DNA from: Lactiplantibacillus daowaiensis
GTDB lineage: Bacteria; Bacillota; Bacilli; Lactobacillales; Lactobacillaceae
Direction of reading: 5' to 3'
DNA length: 64,000 nt
Assembly (NCBI RefSeq): GCF_005405085.1
Contig: NZ_BJDJ01000018.1
Coordinates: 1 to 64,000, forward strand
Shown here: positions 59,879 to 64,000 of the stretch, in pieces
Layout: each line of letters opens with the position of its first letter
How positions within the stretch are numbered: the first letter of the stretch is position 1
Notes under the pieces: generated by a model
What the model saw: only the letters and a program-made list of their open reading frames with translations
Databases searched by the model: none
Told to the model about the DNA's origin: nothing
Translations under genes and position numbers: made by a program

Positions 59879-61390
59879 CTAATCGTCTTCATGGGTATCG
59901 CGAATCTTTTGACCACCAGTAACTTTGATGATGCGATACGTATCGGACTGCTTTTCGGTTTCAGCGTCATAGCTGAACTCTTGCACGTGAGTCCCGCTGT
60001 CAGTTGCAAACCGGTAAGTCAAATAGTACGTGATAATTGATTTATTCTTACTAATTGGCGCCACTGACCGGACTTCAGCATCATATTCGATTCCCGTTAA
60101 GTCATCATCATTATAATAGCCTTTCGCCATGCGGACCATTTCTTTATATTGTGGATTATCGGTCCCATCAGTATAGTAGTCATCCAACGACCGATCATCC
60201 GGGTCAACCGCGTCGCTGACATCCCCACTATTCGACATATCTTGAATCGCAGAAAACAAGTTGTCCATATACGTGTCAGCGTCATCTAAACTCATAACAC
60301 CCGCAAACTGTAATTGGACACTTTCACCATCACTGGTGACTTTATAAGCTTCCGACGTCACCGTTGACGACCCGTGCTTGTAAACACCCGTCACTTCCAA
60401 GTTACCGGACCATGGTAATTCACTCACGGTCAATTCACCCGTCGAATCAGCGGTCCCTTGCTTCTTATTATTGATATAAATCGTCGTCTTAGGTGCTGTT
60501 TGGACGGTAAATGAAATCGTCCGTAAGGCTAAATCGATCGTTTGGTTGTTACGCTTAAGCGTGTAACTACCACTATTGGTCATCGACTTGCCACTAACCG
60601 TCCCAGTTGACGCAATCGTATAGACGCCGGGCACTAATGGGCCGAGTTTTTTACGATAGCTCGTACTATTAGACGTTGCGACGGTCTTACCATTGACACT
60701 GATTTTAGCGCCATTACGATTCGTCGTCGCCGTCGCATAGACGGGTTTGACGTGAATCGTGTATTTATCAAATAACAGCCAAGCTTTTCCTGCCAATTGA
60801 GTCGTAAACAGTTGGTCATTAGTTTGACCGTTATTGAGTTCCCGTTTAAATGTCGCTAACGCTTGCGGGTTCTTTTTAAAATAAGTCACTAATGGCTTCA
60901 GTTTCCGATCACTTAACTTCAAGTTAGGGTCAGACGTGCTAAAGTAGCCAGCGACACCGGACTTGTCAGTCTTTAAGGCCGTAATCGCGCGGTTTAATTG
61001 CGCTGAACGCGTGTAATAATTACGCCCAGCCACATAGCCGCCGACTAGGATGACAACGATCACCCCAATGACCCACCAAGCCCATTTCGGCATAGTTTCA
61101 CCTTGGTGACCACCAGCTGGCTTAGGTGCGGGACTTTGATGAGCCGCACGCCGAGTTGGCGTTGGTTGAGTCGCATCAGCTTGGGGCGCACTAACTGATG
61201 CTGGTTGTGAGGTCGGTGCTGAATCAGCGGCCCCATCATCGTGATTGGTCGCATTGAACTGGGCTAAATTATACCCACAGTGCCCACAAAATTCATCGCC
61301 CGCGGCCACCTTTTCACCACAATTAGGACAAAAGGCGGCGCCACCACTGGGGTCGTCGGCTGCCCGATAACGTTTCTGCGTGTTTTTCAT
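59879..61390 (-). CDS. TcaA-like zinc-ribbon membrane protein 2
   Basis: 503 residues: zinc ribbon (CPNCGEKV...FCGHCGYNL), Pro/Ala-rich linker, one membrane helix (WAWWVIGVIVVILVGGYVAG, about residues 103-122), then an extracytoplasmic part with TcaA-type domains (TRSAQLNRAITALKTDKSGV, two beta domains with NRNGAKISVNGKTVATS and TIYINNKKQG) and an NTF2-like C-terminal domain (DNLFSAIQDMSNSGD... ). Staphylococcal TcaA influences glycopeptide susceptibility and wall stress. Paralogous to the gene at the right edge. Confidence 0.8.
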   Translation of the reverse strand: MKNTQKRYRAADDPSGGAAFCPNCGEKVAAGDEFCGHCGYNLAQFNATNHDDGAADSAPTSQPASVSAPQADATQPTPTRRAAHQSPAPKPAGGHQGETMPKWAWWVIGVIVVILVGGYVAGRNYYTRSAQLNRAITALKTDKSGVAGYFSTSDPNLKLSDRKLKPLVTYFKKNPQALATFKRELNNGQTNDQLFTTQLAGKAWLLFDKYTIHVKPVYATATTNRNGAKISVNGKTVATSNSTSYRKKLGPLVPGVYTIASTGTVSGKSMTNSGSYTLKRNNQTIDLALRTISFTVQTAPKTTIYINNKKQGTADSTGELTVSELPWSGNLEVTGVYKHGSSTVTSEAYKVTSDGESVQLQFAGVMSLDDADTYMDNLFSAIQDMSNSGDVSDAVDPDDRSLDDYYTDGTDNPQYKEMVRMAKGYYNDDDLTGIEYDAEVRSVAPISKNKSIITYYLTYRFATDSGTHVQEFSYDAETEKQSDTYRIIKVTGGQKIRDTHEDD

Positions 61391-61408
61391 CTTAACTCCT
61401 CCAAAAAG

Positions 61409-62065
61409 CTAATTGTGTAACAAGTACATATTCAAACTTTCATGACTCCCGCTTTCGGTAATATCGACGCGGACTTGGTAACCGCGATACTTAGTCCCAT
61501 TGATGGCTTTGCTAAACTTTCCTTGCCGCGTAAAGACCATCTTCGATGAACTAGATGAATCGGTCGTGTTCAAGTTAGTGGTCACCGTCTTGTGATCACC
61601 ATGCCACGTCCCGGTATCTTCAATGCGGGCACTTAACGCGTCAGTCAACGAACTCGCATCATCATCTTGATTCGTATAAACGCGACCATTCGACTTGAAG
61701 CTAATGCGGCCATACGCAGCGCTACCACTGCCAGTTAAACCATCTTTCGTTGTCAGGATCCAACTTGGATACCGTTCAGCGGTCGCACGAAAACTATTGT
61801 GCCGATAAACACCGCCACCAATCACGACAACGACAATTACGGCCACTAACCAGACGAGCCATGGTCGCGTTAAGCTTTGATACCAAGTTTGCACTTGGCC
61901 CCACCAATTGGTGACTTGCGCTTTGGCTGCGGTGCCAGTTGAACTGGCGGTGGCTGCTGGCTGTGGTGTTGGTTGAGCAACACTTTGTCCTCGCAAATCA
62001 GCCCCACAGTGCGGACAGAACTTCGTTTCAGCTGGTACTTTCTTACCACAATTTGAACAAAACAT
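61409..62065 (-). CDS. zinc-ribbon single-pass membrane protein
   Basis: 218 residues: CSNCGKKV...FCPHCGADL zinc ribbon, a Pro/Ala/Thr linker, one helix (PWLVWLVAVIVVVVIGGGVY), and a small outer domain (YGRISFKSNGRVYTNQDDD, Ser-rich). Same architecture as its neighbours but with a different sensor domain. GGAGG precedes the ATG. Confidence 0.75.
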   Translation of the reverse strand: MFCSNCGKKVPAETKFCPHCGADLRGQSVAQPTPQPAATASSTGTAAKAQVTNWWGQVQTWYQSLTRPWLVWLVAVIVVVVIGGGVYRHNSFRATAERYPSWILTTKDGLTGSGSAAYGRISFKSNGRVYTNQDDDASSLTDALSARIEDTGTWHGDHKTVTTNLNTTDSSSSSKMVFTRQGKFSKAINGTKYRGYQVRVDITESGSHESLNMYLLHN

Positions 62066-62087
62066 CGTCTACTCCTCCAAATAAGTC

Positions 62088-62987
62088 CTAAAAATTACTG
62101 AACAAATCCCCTAAGCTTGAATTCTGTGAAAATTCTTGGGCGAAGTCCATCGCCAAGTTTTCTCCTTCGATGCGAGCAAAAATATAAAACGCGGCACTTA
62201 ACACGATCAACGCAATTAAGACCATGAAGAACTTGTCAAAACGCGGCGTTTGGATCGACTTGTTAATCGCTAGAATATACCCTACTTGCCAAATCATACT
62301 GATCAAGCCAGCTACAACTAACGCAAAGGCTAGTTGCCGCACAAAGGTGATCGGTGAATCAACATTGAACGTCACGGTATAGACCGCAATGATTAAAACT
62401 AAGTTTAAAATCAACGCAATGTTGGTTAAGTGAGCGAACCGATTCAAGTAATCAAAGAAGTTGACATCCTTATGTTGGTCACCTAAAACACTGGCACCAA
62501 ACCCGATCAAGATGTAAAAAACGATGCCGACTAGGACTAACATGAAGAACTTAAAGTCGAGTGAAAATGACAAATTCTTCAACACGACCATTGAGCTGCC
62601 GGCTGCCGTATTGATTTGTTTGATGCAGCGATTAAAAGCAGCGACAATCGCAAACGTTAGTAATAAGGCACTGATCACCATCGAGATAATCCCGAAGTAC
62701 TTTTCACCGGGTTCTTCGGCGCTAGGCTGTTTGAATGATGCCACTAACCATTTGAAATAATTTTTCGAATAGTTTTGAACTTGCGCGACCCGGTCGCCAG
62801 TTGGCGTACTTGTGGCTTGATCAGTCGTCGTTTCGTCATTCGTTGCTTGTGAACGGTTGGTATCAGTAGCGTCAGTTGCCGTGGTTTCAGTGGTGCCTTG
62901 CGCGGCTTGTAAGTCATACCCGCAATGGGTACAAAAGCGGGTTTCCCCATCTAGTTCAGCGCCGCAGTTTGGACAAAATTTTTGCAT
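62088..62987 (-). CDS. zinc-ribbon multi-pass membrane protein
   Basis: 299 residues: CPNCGAEL...FCTHCGYDL zinc ribbon, a Thr/Asp-rich linker, then about six membrane helices (IISMVISALLLTFAIVAAF, FFMLVLVGIVFYILIGFGA, and others). No transport motif recognised; resembles DUF6574-type proteins that occur with TcaA-like genes. Probably forms a membrane assembly with its neighbours. Confidence 0.72.
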   Translation of the reverse strand: MQKFCPNCGAELDGETRFCTHCGYDLQAAQGTTETTATDATDTNRSQATNDETTTDQATSTPTGDRVAQVQNYSKNYFKWLVASFKQPSAEEPGEKYFGIISMVISALLLTFAIVAAFNRCIKQINTAAGSSMVVLKNLSFSLDFKFFMLVLVGIVFYILIGFGASVLGDQHKDVNFFDYLNRFAHLTNIALILNLVLIIAVYTVTFNVDSPITFVRQLAFALVVAGLISMIWQVGYILAINKSIQTPRFDKFFMVLIALIVLSAAFYIFARIEGENLAMDFAQEFSQNSSLGDLFSNF

Positions 62988-63012
62988 GCTAATTAACTCC
63001 CTTTAGTTTTGT

Positions 63013-64000
63013 TTAATCATCATCGTCGTTAGTAGAGGTGTACGCGCGAATCTTTTGTGCTGGTGTGATCTTAACGATTTGCATGTTACTGCCATTTTTC
63101 TCGAGGGTTGCCGTGTAACGGAAGACTTGAATCCGACTATCTTTTGAGTTTTCAAATTCATACTTCACGTCATACGTAACTTGGCTTTGTGACTTGGTCG
63201 CTGGCGCTACAGCCAATACGGTTGGTGTATAAGTCACGCTCAACACATCGTCGTTGTCGTAGTACCCCTTCGCCATCTTGGCAAATCCTTGATAATCCGC
63301 ATTGCTCGTCCCGTCAACGAAATAACTGTCGAGCGTGTTATCGTCGTCATCGGTGGCATCGGCTAGATCACCATCGTCGGTATACCCACTGATCGCCGTA
63401 AATAAATTATTGAAGTAATCACTCGCGGTCGACTTGCTCATCGTCCCCGGAAAGGCCACGCTAACGGTTTGATCAGCGTCAGCGCTCGTAATCTTCGTGG
63501 CGTTCGACGTTATCGTCTTTTTACCCACGACATATTTCCCCGTCAGTAGTAGATTGCTAGACCAAGCCGCATCCTTAATGGCCAAGTTCCCGGTTGACCC
63601 AATCGTGCCTTGATAGTGTTGGTTCAAGTAAACTTTAGTCTTGGGCGTCCCACTCACGGTAAACGAAATCGTCCGTAAGTCTAAGTTATAAGTGGCGTTG
63701 TTCTCATGTAAATAAACGGTCCCCGTATTTTTAAGCAGTTGGCCGTTCACAGTACCGACCGCCATCAACGTGTAATTTCCCGGGACATACGGGCCAAACT
63801 TATGTGAATAGCTCGTCGATTGACTCGTCGCCACCCGTTTACCGTTGACATTCAATTGTGCACCCTGACGGTTAGTTGTCAACGTGGCATAGACTGGTTT
63901 GACTTTGATCTGATACTTGTCAAAGAATAACCAAGCCTTACCCGTCGCTTCATATTCGAATAAACCATCCGTCGTCATCGATCCAGTCTGTAATTGACTC
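63013..64000 (-). CDS. TcaA-like zinc-ribbon membrane protein 1 (partial, start beyond window)
   Basis: At least 329 residues, open to the right edge. The visible part is the extracytoplasmic region, aligning with the 59879 gene from GKAWLFFDKYQIKVKPVYAT through NRQGAQLNVNGKRVATSQST, the NTF2-like domain and the C terminus QKIRAYTSTNDDDD. The zinc ribbon and membrane helix should lie outside the window. First visible gene of the cluster. Confidence 0.8.
   Translation of the reverse strand, partial: SQLQTGSMTTDGLFEYEATGKAWLFFDKYQIKVKPVYATLTTNRQGAQLNVNGKRVATSQSTSYSHKFGPYVPGNYTLMAVGTVNGQLLKNTGTVYLHENNATYNLDLRTISFTVSGTPKTKVYLNQHYQGTIGSTGNLAIKDAAWSSNLLLTGKYVVGKKTITSNATKITSADADQTVSVAFPGTMSKSTASDYFNNLFTAISGYTDDGDLADATDDDDNTLDSYFVDGTSNADYQGFAKMAKGYYDNDDVLSVTYTPTVLAVAPATKSQSQVTYDVKYEFENSKDSRIQVFRYTATLEKNGSNMQIVKITPAQKIRAYTSTNDDDD

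Overview
The window reads as chromosomal DNA of a low-to-mid GC Firmicute of the lactobacilli, most likely Lactiplantibacillus (L. plantarum group) or a close relative. Supporting signs are a surface protein ending in an LPQTxE sorting signal after a KxYKxGKxW-type signal peptide, MucBP domains, an L-2-hydroxyisocaproate dehydrogenase, a SemiSWEET sugar transporter, strong GGAGG ribosome binding sites and a CtsR-type operator in front of clpE. The genus is an inference; no 16S sequence lies in the window.

Layout. The left edge (1-230) carries two tandem rRNA-type promoters and a boxA-like leader pointing out of the window, so an rRNA operon should start just outside. 457-8931 is an envelope block: LTA synthase, a YkuJ-like protein, a PatA/AraT-type aminotransferase, a DacA carboxypeptidase, and a three-gene operon of two GT4 glycolipid glycosyltransferases plus a flippase-like membrane protein that should build and move the LTA anchor glycolipid. 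9204-11200 is ptsHI; 11944-14169 is clpE. 14398-21829 is a variable region: a SemiSWEET gene whose ribosome binding site is out of frame, a CsbD-like protein, six small secreted proteins (three tandem paralogues, two CAP/SCP-like), three paralogous small membrane proteins of unknown family, and a frameshifted AbrB/MazE-like antitoxin. 21938-23555 is a divergent NmrA-like reductase/TetR pair around a perfect 19-bp inverted repeat. 24091-28017 is a large LPXTG BspA/Ig-like surface protein. 29266-35099 is an oppA-B-C-D-F peptide importer with a terminator between oppA and oppB.

35100-44720 alternates housekeeping and accessory genes (TSUP exporter + DUF1634, LysR, MucBP protein, NlpC/P60 hydrolase with a WalR box, GRP sugar transporter, prfC, a small beta-rich protein). 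Its most unusual content is three long GC-rich structured elements (35520-35905, 41622-41751, 44412-44720), each lying between the stop codon of a minus-strand gene and that gene's intrinsic terminator. Two share conserved blocks and begin at the stop codon; two share a two-hairpin module with compensatory changes. They look like a family of structured 3'-UTR elements or mobile repeats.

44719-49438 is teichoic-acid related (TagF-like polymerase, a partner protein, TagD) plus an AI-2E family exporter. 49646-53179 holds hicD, a decayed Panacea-type toxin-antitoxin remnant, an orphan Phd-like antitoxin, an XRE regulator and a second NlpC/P60 hydrolase. 54006-55637 is a MutS2-like ATPase without Smr domain behind a 14-codon leader ORF and competing hairpins, a possible translational attenuator. 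The right end has a DUF402 phosphatase, recX, DUF1659/DUF2922 small proteins, an ADP-ribosylglycohydrolase, and a five-gene cluster of zinc-ribbon membrane proteins including two TcaA-like proteins, the last cut by the window edge.
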